From positions 142,948 to 206,947 of the forward strand of contig CAJFRY010000001.1 of the NCBI GenBank assembly GCA_904419545.1: a stretch of DNA of 64,000 nucleotides, in the 5' to 3' direction. The stretch comes from Candidatus Woodwardiibium gallinarum. Its GTDB lineage: Bacteria; Bacillota; Clostridia; Oscillospirales; CAG-382. Position 1 is the stretch's first letter, and each line of letters starts with the position of its first letter. The position numbers and the translations under genes were made by a program. Shown one piece after another: positions 1 through 10,211 of the stretch. A model generated the notes under the pieces. The model saw only the letters and a list, made by a program, of their open reading frames with translations. It was not told where the DNA came from and made no database searches.

Positions 1-449
1 GCGATCTTCATTTCACCGTTGATGATGTCGTACAGGACCGAGTAGCGCCAGTCGTCCCGCGAAAGAATATTCAGTTCGAGCGCTTTTTCGTATACGGAGA
101 CGTAGGTCTCAGCCTCCAGAAGCGCAAACCGCAGTTCGTTGTAGGTCTTGTAATCGGTGCTTCGCGTGTCGCTGATGTCGTCGCTTTCCGCCCCGGATAC
201 CGTACTTTCATCCGAAGACGTCAGTTCTTCCTCATATTCGAGAAGCTGATTTTGGTATGTGATCACACTTTTCCGATAATCGTCAAGCTCCGTTTCCAGT
301 GAGAAGCTGCCGCCGGCTATGTTGGAAGAATCGTAAACATTGAGCCCGGCCAAAAAGCAGTTGAGAATGACGAGGACAAAAAAGAACATCAGTCCGCGGC
401 GCTTGAATATTTTTGTAAATTCGTTGACGGTGAAAGAAAGCAGCTTCAT
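1..449 (-). CDS. ABC-2 type transporter permease, N-terminal part (runs off window start)
   Basis: Reverse-strand reading from CAT 447-449 gives MKLLSFTVNEFTKIFKRRGLMFFFVLVILNCFLAG...; open to base 1; immediately downstream of an ABC ATPase gene. Confidence 0.75.
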   Translation of the reverse strand, partial: MKLLSFTVNEFTKIFKRRGLMFFFVLVILNCFLAGLNVYDSSNIAGGSFSLETELDDYRKSVITYQNQLLEYEEELTSSDESTVSGAESDDISDTRSTDYKTYNELRFALLEAETYVSVYEKALELNILSRDDWRYSVLYDIINGEMKI

Positions 450-1363
450 TTCTTTTTCGCCCTCTTTCTCTTGCCGGTGGCTTCAAGAAACGCGTCGCTG
501 AGCGTCTTTTTCACTGCGGTCATCCCGTAAAGCGCGATGTTGTTCTCCACCAGCAGACGCGCCGCTTCGGCGGATTGAAGGCGGGTCATATAAACGTTCA
601 GGCCGGAATCTGCCGTTTCGGCAGAAAAACCGCTCTCGGAAAGCAGCTTCAGTGCGCGCGCGGCGTCGTTGACGTCCAGAAGATAGTGGACGGGGAGGTC
701 GTCGCTTTCGCTTGTCAGTTCCTTGAGCGTTTTGATGGCGACGATAAACCCGCTTTCAATGATGATGAGCCGGCTGCACATCAGTTCCATTTCCGCGAGC
801 TGATGGCTGGAGATCAGGACCGACGTGCCGGCGGCTGCCAAATTGCGGATCAGCATGCGAAAATCTCGCACACCGGACGGATCCAGACCGTTCAGAGGCT
901 CATCCAAGAGCAGCAGCTTCGGATTATGCAGCATTGCCTGCGCGATGCCGAGCCGCTGACGCATCCCCAGCGAATAGCGGCGCACCTTCTCGCCGATCTG
1001 CTCGGTCAGCCCTACCGTCTCAATCACCTCACAGATGCGCGACTTGCGCACGCGGTAAGGCCGCGCGGCAACCTTCAGGTTGTCCATCCCCGACAGATAG
1101 CCGTACAGTTCCGGCGTTTCGATAATGGCACCGACGTTTTTGATCGCTTTTTCAAAATCCGTGCGGATGTTCAGCCCGTCGATATACACCTCGCCGGCGT
1201 TGGGGGTAAGCAGGCCAAGGATGATTTTGATCGCTGTCGTTTTTCCGGCGCCGTTCGGGCCGAGGAAGCCGACGACCTCGCCCTCTTCGATGTCAAAGCT
1301 GACGTCGGAAAGCACCGCCCGATCCTCGAAGCTTTTGCTTATTCCGTTGACGGACAGCAGCAT
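446..1363 (-). CDS. ABC transporter ATP-binding protein (BcrA/CcmA-like)
   Basis: Walker A GPNGAGKTT, signature YSLGMRQRLGIAQA, Walker B LLLLDEPLNGLDP; start placed at MLLSVNGISKSFED. Confidence 0.92.
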   Translation of the reverse strand: MLLSVNGISKSFEDRAVLSDVSFDIEEGEVVGFLGPNGAGKTTAIKIILGLLTPNAGEVYIDGLNIRTDFEKAIKNVGAIIETPELYGYLSGMDNLKVAARPYRVRKSRICEVIETVGLTEQIGEKVRRYSLGMRQRLGIAQAMLHNPKLLLLDEPLNGLDPSGVRDFRMLIRNLAAAGTSVLISSHQLAEMELMCSRLIIIESGFIVAIKTLKELTSESDDLPVHYLLDVNDAARALKLLSESGFSAETADSGLNVYMTRLQSAEAARLLVENNIALYGMTAVKKTLSDAFLEATGKRKRAKKK

Positions 1364-1509
1364 GCAGCCTGACCTCCTTTTTATCCCGAATGCCGCGGCA
1401 GACCAAAAAACGCCGCAAATCGCCACAATAACCTTTTCTAAATATAATATACGCAAAAAAAAGAAAAAACCCTTTTTTATTTAACAATCCAGAAAATTTT
1501 TTATTTCTG

Positions 1510-1538
1510 TTGCCTTTCCCGACCGGTTGTGGTATAAT
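1510..1538 (+). promoter_or_regulatory. sigmaA-type promoter (TTGCCT-17-TATAAT)
   Basis: -35 TTGCCT 1510-1515, 17 nt spacer, TATAAT 1533-1538, upstream of ORF 1567. Confidence 0.7.
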
Positions 1539-1566
1539 AAAGCCTTAAGAATGGGGAGTTGTTGGC

Positions 1567-2433
1567 GTGTTCGGATACATTCGGCCTGTTGAAAGCGAGT
1601 TGCTGGTCAAGGAATATGAATTCTATCGCGCGGTCTACTGCTCGCTATGCAAAACCGGCGGACGCCGCGTGTCGCGCTTTTCCCGATTTTTCCTGAATTA
1701 CGATTTCGTTTTCCTTGCACTCGTCCGGCTGGCGCTGACGCGTGAGCAGGTCAGTACGGAAAGGACATTTTGCCCGTATCGGCTGAAAAAGAAAACCGTC
1801 CTTGCCGAAAACGATGCGGTGACATACACGACGGCGGCTTTTGGGCTCCTTTCCTATTATAAGCTGTGTGACGATATCGCCGACCTGCGCGGATTCCGAC
1901 GCCTGAAAAAGCGGCTGCTGCTTCCCTTATTTTCCCGTATGCGCAGAAAAGCCGCACGCCTTTATCCGGAGCTGGACAGGCAGGTGGCTGCTGCAATGGA
2001 AGCTTTTTCCATTGCCGAAAACAAGGCGGGATCCGCAGTGGACCAAGCGGCTGACGGCTTTGCCGCGATTACAAGAATCCTTGCTTCCTGCGGGCTGGAA
2101 GGCGAGGCAAAAGATGTTGCCGAGGTCTGCGGTTATCATCTGGGCCGTTTCATTTACATCATAGACGCCTTTGACGACTGCCGTGAGGACGACCGCCGCA
2201 GTGAATACAACTGCCTGAACAGTCGCTACGGCTCGGCCGAGGCGACCGAGGCCCATGCGGAGCAGGTGCTTCTGACGCTCAAAGACAGCATGGCAGCGTT
2301 CTCCCGCGCTTATGCGCTGGCCGACGGCTGTCCGCTGGATAATCTGATTTATAACGTAGCCACGCTGGGCGGCGAGGCGGCGTTCCGTAAAATTATGCAG
2401 GTACGAAAGGATACGATGAATGGATCCGTATAA
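1567..2433 (+). CDS. DUF5685 family protein
   Basis: [29 protein letters not shown]... characteristic N-terminus; good start and promoter. Confidence 0.8.
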   Translation: MFGYIRPVESELLVKEYEFYRAVYCSLCKTGGRRVSRFSRFFLNYDFVFLALVRLALTREQVSTERTFCPYRLKKKTVLAENDAVTYTTAAFGLLSYYKLCDDIADLRGFRRLKKRLLLPLFSRMRRKAARLYPELDRQVAAAMEAFSIAENKAGSAVDQAADGFAAITRILASCGLEGEAKDVAEVCGYHLGRFIYIIDAFDDCREDDRRSEYNCLNSRYGSAEATEAHAEQVLLTLKDSMAAFSRAYALADGCPLDNLIYNVATLGGEAAFRKIMQVRKDTMNGSV

Positions 2434-3028
2434 GGTTCTTGGAATCAGCAGTGACGCGACCGACGCGGAGGTAAAAAAGGCTTACCGTGCGCTGGCAAAA
2501 AAGTATCATCCCGATAACTATGTCAACAATCCGCTCGCCGATCTGGCTGCGGAAAAAATGAAGCAGATCAACGAAGCGTATGACGAAATCCAGAAGCAGC
2601 GCGCAGCCGGCTCGTCATCCGGCTCGTCGGCGGGAGGCGCAGGCGGCGCTTCCTATGGCGGCAGCGGCGCGCAGAGCGGGGAATATATCCGTGTGCGCGA
2701 ACTAATCAACGCCGGCCGCTTCTCCGAGGCCGAGGTGCTGCTCGGCCGTAAGGCGGCTTCCGAGCGCACGGCGGAGTGGCATTTCCTGTACGGTCATATC
2801 ATGCTGCACAAGGGCTGGATGATGGAGGCGCGGCAGGAGTTTGAAACGGCCTGCCGGATGGACCCGTACAACAGTGAATATCAGAATACGCTCGTTCGGA
2901 TGGGGCAGGGCGCTTCCGGCGACCCCTATGCACGTTCGACGCATACGTCGGGCTGCTCAGGCTGCGACCTGTGCATGGGGCTGCTGTGTGCGGATTGTCT
3001 CTGCGACTGTGTCTCGCCCTGCCATTGA
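2420..3028 (+). CDS. J-domain (DnaJ-like) protein with Cys-rich C-terminus
   Basis: [34 protein letters not shown] with HPD motif; C-terminus [26 protein letters not shown]; overlaps upstream gene by 14 nt. Confidence 0.9.
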   Translation: MDPYKVLGISSDATDAEVKKAYRALAKKYHPDNYVNNPLADLAAEKMKQINEAYDEIQKQRAAGSSSGSSAGGAGGASYGGSGAQSGEYIRVRELINAGRFSEAEVLLGRKAASERTAEWHFLYGHIMLHKGWMMEARQEFETACRMDPYNSEYQNTLVRMGQGASGDPYARSTHTSGCSGCDLCMGLLCADCLCDCVSPCH

Positions 3029-3034
3029 GCCGCC

Positions 3035-3529
3035 GTGAGAACTGATCGTACCCGCCGCACTGCCGCCTGCGGTATGCTCGCCGCACTGGCGAGCGTTCTG
3101 CTGGTCCTCGGCTCGCTGGTAGACGTGCTTGACCTGTCCTGCGCGGCTGCGGCTTCACTGGGTGTCGTCTACGCGCGCATCGAATACGGTGCCAAATGGT
3201 CCGCTGCCGTCTGGCTGTGCGCATCCGTGGTCTCGCTGCTGCTGTTCCCGCGCTCGGCGCCGCTGCTGTTCGCACTGTTTGCCGGTCCGTATCCGCTGTT
3301 CAAGGCGTTTGCCGAGCGGCGGACGCAGGTTGTTTCGTGGGTCTGTAAACTGCTGTTCTTCAACCTTGCGCTCACCGCTGTTCTCGTCGTTGGGGTATAT
3401 CTGCTCGGCCTTGAAGACTTCTTTGGCTTCACTGTCGTCGTTTATGCGGCGGGGAACGCGCTGTTCGTACTGTTCGATATTGCGCTAACCCAACTGATCT
3501 CCGTGTATTATAGGCGCTTTCGGCGCTGA
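3035..3529 (+). CDS. integral membrane protein of unknown function
   Basis: Several hydrophobic segments; in operon with J-domain gene; exact start uncertain. Confidence 0.7.
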   Translation: MRTDRTRRTAACGMLAALASVLLVLGSLVDVLDLSCAAAASLGVVYARIEYGAKWSAAVWLCASVVSLLLFPRSAPLLFALFAGPYPLFKAFAERRTQVVSWVCKLLFFNLALTAVLVVGVYLLGLEDFFGFTVVVYAAGNALFVLFDIALTQLISVYYRRFRR

Positions 3530-3543
3530 AAGGATTGGCTGTT

Positions 3544-4422
3544 ATGATAAAAAGCATGACCGGCTACGGGCGCGGCCGCGTGCTGGCCGATGGGCTGGAC
3601 GTCTCTTTTGAGGTCAAATCGGTCAATAATCGTTATATGGATCTGAATATCCGCATGCCGCGCGTTTATGCGCCTCTGGAAGAGCGTGTCAAGGCGCTCG
3701 TCGGTGCCGCCATCTCCCGCGGAAAGGTGGACGTGTACATCGGTGTAGAGCATCTCAACGGTGAATGCGTGCAGCTTTCGCTCAACCGTGAGTATCTTGA
3801 AGGCTATCTCGGCGTGCTCGGGCAGATCGGAAGAGAATACGGTATATCCGGCGAGGTCACGCTGGATATGATCGCCGCCCGCAGTGAGGTGTTTCTTGCC
3901 CGCAAGGCCGAGGAGGATGCGGAAAAGGTCTGGCTTCAGCTTGAACGCGCGGCGCGTGAAGCGCTGGACGCGTTCGTTGCCATGCGGAGCGCAGAGGGCG
4001 GAAAGCTCCGAGCCGACCTGCTTACCCGGCTTGAAATGCTGCGCGGAATCGCCGCGCGACTTTCCGGGCTTGCGCCCGAAGCGGTGCGAGCCGCCAATGA
4101 AAAGATGGTCGCACGCGTGCGTGAGCTCCTTGCCGGCGCGGCGCCCGACGAATCGCGGCTGCTGACCGAGTGCGCCGTCTTTGCCGATAAAACCGACGTC
4201 ACCGAGGAGTTGGTGCGCCTGTCCAGTCATTTCGGGCAGTTTGAAACGATGCTCGCCGAGGATGCGCCGGTCGGGCGGAAGTGTGATTTTCTGGTGCAGG
4301 AGATCAACCGTGAGGTGAATACAATCGGCTCCAAATGCTGCGGCAGCGAGATGACCAACCTTGTCATCGCCGCCAAAAGCGAGATTGAAAAAATCCGCGA
4401 ACAGATCCAGAATCTCGAATAG
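3544..4422 (+). CDS. yicC: YicC/YloC family endoribonuclease
   Basis: MIKSMTGYGRG N-terminus, C-terminal EINREVNTIGSKC...EIEKIREQIQNLE. Confidence 0.93.
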   Translation: MIKSMTGYGRGRVLADGLDVSFEVKSVNNRYMDLNIRMPRVYAPLEERVKALVGAAISRGKVDVYIGVEHLNGECVQLSLNREYLEGYLGVLGQIGREYGISGEVTLDMIAARSEVFLARKAEEDAEKVWLQLERAAREALDAFVAMRSAEGGKLRADLLTRLEMLRGIAARLSGLAPEAVRAANEKMVARVRELLAGAAPDESRLLTECAVFADKTDVTEELVRLSSHFGQFETMLAEDAPVGRKCDFLVQEINREVNTIGSKCCGSEMTNLVIAAKSEIEKIREQIQNLE

Positions 4423-4653
4423 CCCTGTAAAGTTATGACGTTTCGTCTTTGAAAGAACTGAAAACCGTGCGGACGGCGGATAATGTTTAAGGCGTTCGGC
4501 GCAGTGGGTGTGAAGGTTGGGTTCGCTGAGAGGACGTATGTGCATTTTGACGGCGGCATTCAAAACGGCGGAAGACGCTGTCCGTTGGCCGATGCGTTCC
4601 ACAGTCCTGCCGGCGCGCCGGTAAGATGCTCGTGAATGTAAGGAGGGAAGCGA

Positions 4654-5133
4654 ATGAAAACGGAGAAGATTAAAGCGCCGTTTTGGGCGTATCTGCTTTC
4701 GGCAGCGCTTGTGCTTCTGTTGATTGGTGTGTTGCTTTTGCCGTCTTATCTGAACACGCATATGGACGGCGAAATCCAGAATTTCGCCGAAATGGAGAAC
4801 GCGTTCCGCGCGGTGGCTGAATACCTGCTGGTCTGCGGGGACGCTGTGTACAGTCTTTCTGACGCGGGTGGGACTGTTTCCGTCTGTTGCGGCGGCCGAA
4901 CGCTCAGCGACGGCGGGCATCAAGCCGCGCTGCGGACGGTGTATGACGCTGAAAATTACGACGGGAGACAGATCGACATGGCCACAGTCGAAGCCGGCGC
5001 GGTCCTGTTTCGGAGTGCCCCGCAGCCCTGCGCGCTTGTGTACGCTCCGGACGGGTCGGTCCCGCCGGCGGTTTCGGCGAGGTATAAGAGCGTTAAGCGG
5101 ATTTCGGATGACTTCTATGCCGTTTCCGCGTGA
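4654..5133 (+). CDS. small secreted or membrane-anchored protein of unknown function
   Basis: N-terminal hydrophobic segment; AGGAGGG upstream; short gap to remA. Confidence 0.65.
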   Translation: MKTEKIKAPFWAYLLSAALVLLLIGVLLLPSYLNTHMDGEIQNFAEMENAFRAVAEYLLVCGDAVYSLSDAGGTVSVCCGGRTLSDGGHQAALRTVYDAENYDGRQIDMATVEAGAVLFRSAPQPCALVYAPDGSVPPAVSARYKSVKRISDDFYAVSA

Positions 5134-5171
5134 AAACGACGGAAATTATTAAGAAAGGTACGGTCAAACGT

Positions 5172-5414
5172 ATGGATTTTATTGACGTGGGCTTCGGCAA
5201 CTATGTGGCGCGGTCGCGTATCGTCGCCGTCGCCAGCCCCGATTCCCTGCCGGTGCGCCGTCTGGTTCAGGATGCCAAGTCGGTCAATCGGGTCATTGAC
5301 GTTTCCTGCGGGAAAAAGACGAAGAGCGTGATCCTGACGGACAGTGAGCATGTCATTCTTTCCGCGCTGGATACGTTTGAGATCTCCGGGAGCCTGAACG
5401 GAGGGGCTGCCTGA
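5172..5414 (+). CDS. remA: extracellular matrix regulator RemA family (DUF370)
   Basis: MDFIDVGFGNYVARSRIVAVASPDSLPVRRLVQDAK...; adjacent to gmk as in many Firmicutes. Confidence 0.9.
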   Translation: MDFIDVGFGNYVARSRIVAVASPDSLPVRRLVQDAKSVNRVIDVSCGKKTKSVILTDSEHVILSALDTFEISGSLNGGAA

Positions 5415-6028
5415 TGCGGAACGGGCTGCTGCTCGTCGTCTCCGGTCCTGCCGGCAGCGGCAAGGGAACGGTGCTCAGCGAACTGCTCGGAAAAAGCAGC
5501 GATTTCTGCTATTCGGTTTCGGCGACTACGCGAGCGCCGCGGCCCGGCGAGCAGGACGGGGTAAATTACTTTTTCCTGACCCGCGCGGAATTTGAAAAGC
5601 GCATTGCCGAAAGGCGGATGCTTGAATATACCGAATATGTCGGGAATTATTACGGCACGCCGCGCGATTACGTCGATGCGGCGCTTGCCGATGGTAAAAA
5701 CGTGATTTTGGAAATTGAAGTCGACGGTGCGGCGCAGGTCAAGCGTTTGTTTCCGTCCGCCGTGCTTGTCTTTCTCTGTCCGCCGGATCTTGAAACGCTT
5801 GAGCGCCGTCTGCGCGGCCGCAACACCGAAACCGAGGAGGTCATTGCGCGCCGTTTACAGAAAGCGAAGGAAGAAATCATGCATGCGACGGAATACGACT
5901 ACATCGTCGTCAACGAGGAAGGCGGCGCGGCGCGGGCCGCGGAGGAGCTGCTTGCCGTTGCACAAGCCGAGCGTCTGCGTGCAGGCAGGTGTGCGGAGGA
6001 GCGTATCCGTTCCTTCCTCGGTGCATAA
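5414..6028 (+). CDS. gmk: guanylate kinase
   Basis: VVSGPAGSGKGTV P-loop, SATTRAPRPGEQDGVNYFF. Confidence 0.97.
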   Translation: MRNGLLLVVSGPAGSGKGTVLSELLGKSSDFCYSVSATTRAPRPGEQDGVNYFFLTRAEFEKRIAERRMLEYTEYVGNYYGTPRDYVDAALADGKNVILEIEVDGAAQVKRLFPSAVLVFLCPPDLETLERRLRGRNTETEEVIARRLQKAKEEIMHATEYDYIVVNEEGGAARAAEELLAVAQAERLRAGRCAEERIRSFLGA

Positions 6029-6064
6029 ATCTGTAATTGAAATGATAGAATGGAGTAATGAAAG

Positions 6065-6307
6065 ATGATGCTGTATCCCAATGTTCAGGAAATGACAAAT
6101 GATAAGATCAACCGCTACATGCTGGTTATCGCCGCAGCCAAGTGTGCGCGCCGGATTACCGACAAGGTTCTGGAGGAAGCCGAGCTGGCGGATGAAAAAA
6201 ACGAAACCAAAGCCGAAACTGAGGAAATGGAGCTTGCCGGCGAAAAGCCGGTCACGATGGCCATCGATATGCTCAGCTCCGGCGAATGTAAGATCATCAC
6301 GGACTGA
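6065..6307 (+). CDS. rpoZ: DNA-directed RNA polymerase omega subunit
   Basis: NRYMLVIAAAKCARRI motif; located between gmk and priA. Confidence 0.88.
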   Translation: MMLYPNVQEMTNDKINRYMLVIAAAKCARRITDKVLEEAELADEKNETKAETEEMELAGEKPVTMAIDMLSSGECKIITD

Positions 6308-6312
6308 CGGGG

Positions 6313-8775
6313 ATGAACAGCTTTGTCCGCGTTTACCTGCTGGAAGCGACCTATGCGCTGGACAGCCGGTATATCTATTTCACGCTGCCGGAACAGCGGG
6401 AAAAGCTGAAGCTCGGCAGCCTTGTCCTCGTACCCTTCGGGAACGGCAACCGCCGTCTGCTGGCTGTAGTGGTCGATTTTGCGGCAGAGTCCGAATACAA
6501 AAATACAAAGACAGTTATCGATGTCGTCGATGCGCCGGTGGAAATCGACGCGTTTACCATCGAGCTGTGTTTGTTCCTCAAATCGCGCACCTTCTGCAGC
6601 TTCGGCAGCGCGCTGCGCGCAGTGCTGCCGCGCGGGCTGTCTGTCGCGACGGAAGAGACCTATGCCGCGCTGCCTGCCGAGCCGGGGCCGGAGGGGCTTG
6701 CCGGCGAGGTGTACGCCTTCCTGCGCGATGCGGACCGCGAGCTGACTCGCCGTGAGCTGTTCGCGCGCTTTGGGGATGAATCCGCAGGTGCGCTGCATAC
6801 ACTTGTTGCTTCGGGATTTGCGGAAAAGCGTGTGCGCATCGTGCGCAGACAAAACGAAAAGACCGTCAGGGTCGTCTATCCCGCGATTGATGATGCCGCG
6901 CTGGCTGAATATCTCGACGGCTCGCGCCGCGCCGGTTCGAAGAAACGTCTGGAGCTGCTCGCACTGCTGGCTGAAAACGGTCCGCTGACGCAGAACGAGT
7001 TGTCCGAGTATTACGGCGTGTCCGCCCAGGTTGTCGCGGGCGCGGCCGGTGAAGGACTGGTCACGGTTGAAAACCGCCGTATCGCCCGCCTGCCGTATCG
7101 AAGTGCGGGTGCGGATCCCTGCGGAAAGCCGCTTACTGAGCAGCAGAAAAATGCGCTGGATGTCCTGTTCCCGCTGCTGGATACGGACGAGCCGAGGGCG
7201 GCGCTGCTTCGCGGCGTGACCGGAAGCGGCAAAACGCGCGTCATTCTCGAATGCGTGAAGCATACGCTTGCAGCAGGCCGCACGGCCATCGTGCTCATCC
7301 CCGAGATCGGGCTGACCGCGCAGGCCGTTTCGCAGTACCGTGCGGCGTTCGGCGAAAACCTTGCCGTCATCCATTCGATGCTCTCCGACGGCGAACGCGC
7401 GGACGCTTACCGTGCCGCACGGGCGGGGGATGTCGGTGTGGTCCTCGGTACGCGAAGCGCGGTATTTGCACCGCTTGAAAACCTCGGTCTCATCGCCATT
7501 GACGAGGAGCAGGAGCATACCTATAAATCCGAAATGACGCCCCGCTATCACGCGCGGGACATCGCGCGCTTCCGCTGCGGACGGGACGGCGCGCTGATGC
7601 TGCTGGCCTCCGCCACGCCGTCGGTCGAGAGCTATTATAAGGCGAAAAAAGGCGTGTATACGCTTGTCGAAATGGACCGCCGCGCAACCGAGGTCGAACT
7701 GCCTGAGGTATCCATCGTCGATGTCCGTGAGGACGAACGCGTGCAGAACCGCCGCCTGATTGGCGAGCGGCTTTCCGCAGAGCTGGAGACGAACGCTGCC
7801 AAGGGGGAGCAGTCCATTTTATTTGTTAACCGCCGCGGCTATAACTCGTTTTTGTCCTGTCAGGACTGCGGAAGCGTGGTCACCTGTCCCAACTGTTCGG
7901 TCTCGCTGACCCATCATTTGTACAGCGGTGAATACAAGAAGAACGAAAAGCTCATCTGCCACTATTGCGGCTATACCGTGCAGGTGCCGCATACCTGCGA
8001 GCAGTGCGGCGGCAGCCACATCGGCTTCTTCGGCTTCGGCACGCAGAAACTTCAGGAGGAACTGGAACGCGATTTTCCGGCGCTCAAACCGCTGCGGATG
8101 GACACGGACACCACCGCGCAGAAATTTTCGCACGACGAAATCCTCAAAGCCTTCGCCTCGGGTGAAAGCGACGTCCTTTATGGCACCCAGATGGTTGCCA
8201 AGGGGCTGGATTTCCCGAATGTCAGCCTTGTCGGCGTCGTCAACGCGGACAGCATGCTGTATATGGACGACTTCCGCGCCGGCGAACGCACCTTCTCACT
8301 CATCACGCAGCTTATCGGCCGCGCGGGCCGCGCGGGGAAGCGGGGCCGAGCCGTTATACAGACCTTCAACCCCGAGAATGAAATCCTGCGTAAGGCAGCT
8401 TTGCAGGATTATGTGACCTTCTATGAAAGCGAAGTTGCGCTGCGCCGCGCGGTGCTGTTCCCGCCCTTCTGCGACATCGCCGTCCTCGCCCTCTCCGGGC
8501 CGGACGAATTTGCGCTGCTGGAATTCGCCAACCTGCTCGGCGAGGAATCGCGCAGGCTGGAAGGCGAGGCCCCGCACGATGCGCGTGTCATCCGTCTCGG
8601 GCCGTTCCGGCAGGCAGTGTATAAGCTCAACGGGAAATACAGACAACGCATCGTATATAAATACAAAGACAATAAGGCTTCGCGCGCGTTCCTGTCCGAG
8701 CTGCTCAAGCGCTCGCTCAAGCTCGCGCCGCAGCCCGTGTCCGTGGAGATCGACGTGAATCCCGCGGTCATCTGA
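6313..8775 (+). CDS. priA: primosomal protein N' (replication restart helicase)
   Basis: GVTGSGKTRV, DEEQEHTYK, Cys-rich zinc region CQDCGSVVTCPNCS...CHYCGY, helicase motifs IGRAGRAGKRG. Confidence 0.97.
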   Translation: MNSFVRVYLLEATYALDSRYIYFTLPEQREKLKLGSLVLVPFGNGNRRLLAVVVDFAAESEYKNTKTVIDVVDAPVEIDAFTIELCLFLKSRTFCSFGSALRAVLPRGLSVATEETYAALPAEPGPEGLAGEVYAFLRDADRELTRRELFARFGDESAGALHTLVASGFAEKRVRIVRRQNEKTVRVVYPAIDDAALAEYLDGSRRAGSKKRLELLALLAENGPLTQNELSEYYGVSAQVVAGAAGEGLVTVENRRIARLPYRSAGADPCGKPLTEQQKNALDVLFPLLDTDEPRAALLRGVTGSGKTRVILECVKHTLAAGRTAIVLIPEIGLTAQAVSQYRAAFGENLAVIHSMLSDGERADAYRAARAGDVGVVLGTRSAVFAPLENLGLIAIDEEQEHTYKSEMTPRYHARDIARFRCGRDGALMLLASATPSVESYYKAKKGVYTLVEMDRRATEVELPEVSIVDVREDERVQNRRLIGERLSAELETNAAKGEQSILFVNRRGYNSFLSCQDCGSVVTCPNCSVSLTHHLYSGEYKKNEKLICHYCGYTVQVPHTCEQCGGSHIGFFGFGTQKLQEELERDFPALKPLRMDTDTTAQKFSHDEILKAFASGESDVLYGTQMVAKGLDFPNVSLVGVVNADSMLYMDDFRAGERTFSLITQLIGRAGRAGKRGRAVIQTFNPENEILRKAALQDYVTFYESEVALRRAVLFPPFCDIAVLALSGPDEFALLEFANLLGEESRRLEGEAPHDARVIRLGPFRQAVYKLNGKYRQRIVYKYKDNKASRAFLSELLKRSLKLAPQPVSVEIDVNPAVI

Positions 8776-8805
8776 CCGCAGCCTTTGGGAAAGGAAAGGG
8801 TAGAT

Positions 8806-9279
8806 ATGGCTTTACTCAATATCCTCCGTGAAGGAGAAGAAACGCTTCGCAAGAAAAGCCGTCCCGTGGAGGTCATCAACCCCCGCGTGCTGCGGCTTCT
8901 GGACGATATGAAGGATACGCTCAAAAAAGCCGAGGGTGTCGGCCTTGCCGCGCCGCAGGTCGGTGTGCTGCGCCGCATCTTCATCGTTGACACCGGCGAA
9001 AAGGTGATGGAATTCATCAACCCCGTCATTTTACAGGAGGACGGCGTGCAGGTCGGCACCGAGGGCTGTTTGTCCTGCCCGGGAAAGTACGGCATTGTCA
9101 GCCGTCCGATGCGGACGAAGGTCAAGGCGCTTGACCGCAACGGCAATGAGTTCGTTTTCGAAGGCGAGGAGCTGATTTCCCGCGCGCTCTGCCACGAATA
9201 CGACCACCTGGACGGCATTCTGTACGTCGATAAGGCCAGCGAAATGTTCAGCGCGGACGCAAGGGAGTTCGACGACTGA
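8806..9279 (+). CDS. def: peptide deformylase
   Basis: GVGLAAPQVG, EGCLSCPG, HEYDHLDGILYVD motifs; start placed at MALLNILREGEETL. Confidence 0.97.
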   Translation: MALLNILREGEETLRKKSRPVEVINPRVLRLLDDMKDTLKKAEGVGLAAPQVGVLRRIFIVDTGEKVMEFINPVILQEDGVQVGTEGCLSCPGKYGIVSRPMRTKVKALDRNGNEFVFEGEELISRALCHEYDHLDGILYVDKASEMFSADAREFDD

Positions 9280-10211
9280 TGCGGGTGGTGTTTATGGGCA
9301 CGCCCGCCTTCGCCGCCGAGGCGCTGCGCGCTATCTGCGAGGAGGGCGGTCATGACGTCGTCCTCGTTGTCACCAACCCCGATAAGCCGAGCGGGCGCGG
9401 GCATAAGCTCACGCCGCCCCCCGTCAAGGCATATGCGCTGTCGCGCGGCATCGTGGTTTTTCAGCCCGTATCCCTGCGGGACACCGAGGCGCAGGAAACC
9501 ATTCGCCGCGCGGGGGCGGACGTAATCATCGTAGCCGCTTACGGGAAGATACTCCCGCCTGAGATCCTCAGTATGCCGCCGCTCGGCTGCGTCAATATCC
9601 ACGCTTCGCTGCTCCCGCGCTGGCGGGGCGCCGCACCGATCAATCGTGCCATAATGGCGGGCGATCCCATCGGCGGCGTCACCGTGATGTATATGGCCGA
9701 GGGACTTGATACGGGCGATATGATCCTCAAAAAAGAACTGCCCGTTCCGCCGCAGATGACGGCCGGCGAATACCACGACCGGCTCGCCGTCCTCGGCGGG
9801 GAAGCCATCAACGAATACCTCGCGCTGGCAGCGTCGGGCGCCGTCCCGCGTGAAAAGCAGGACGACGCGGCCGCCACGTATGCGCAGAAGCTGACCGACG
9901 ACGACCGTCGCCCGGACTTCCGTGCGTCCGCTTCGGACGTCTGCAACCGAATCCGCGGCCTTTCGCCGTCGCCCGGTGCGTATTGCTTCTGCGCCGGAAA
10001 ACGGCTTAAGCTGCTCTTCGCTGTCCCTGCGGATGGCATCGGCCGTCCGGGCGAGATTCTTTCAACGTCCGGCGGTGCGATTACGATTGCCTGCGGACAG
10101 GGCGCCGTCGCCGTCACCGCCGTGCAGCCGGAGGGCAAGCCGCGGATGGACGCGGAGAGCTTTCTCCGCGGGAACCGTATCGAGAAAGGAAGTTTTGTCA
10201 CATGTTCATAG
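9279..10211 (+). CDS. fmt: methionyl-tRNA formyltransferase
   Basis: MRVVFMGTPAFAAEAL, NIHASLLPRWRGAAPINRAI, downstream of def. Confidence 0.97.
   Translation: MRVVFMGTPAFAAEALRAICEEGGHDVVLVVTNPDKPSGRGHKLTPPPVKAYALSRGIVVFQPVSLRDTEAQETIRRAGADVIIVAAYGKILPPEILSMPPLGCVNIHASLLPRWRGAAPINRAIMAGDPIGGVTVMYMAEGLDTGDMILKKELPVPPQMTAGEYHDRLAVLGGEAINEYLALAASGAVPREKQDDAAATYAQKLTDDDRRPDFRASASDVCNRIRGLSPSPGAYCFCAGKRLKLLFAVPADGIGRPGEILSTSGGAITIACGQGAVAVTAVQPEGKPRMDAESFLRGNRIEKGSFVTCS

Noticed and set aside
3508-4923. 471-aa minus-strand ORF opposite yicC
   Set aside because: Shadow ORF of a GC-rich coding strand; low-complexity His/Arg/Gln-rich translation without recognisable motifs; yicC on the plus strand is convincing.
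6115-7551. 478-aa minus-strand ORF opposite rpoZ/priA
   Set aside because: Mirror-frame artefact opposite well-conserved priA.
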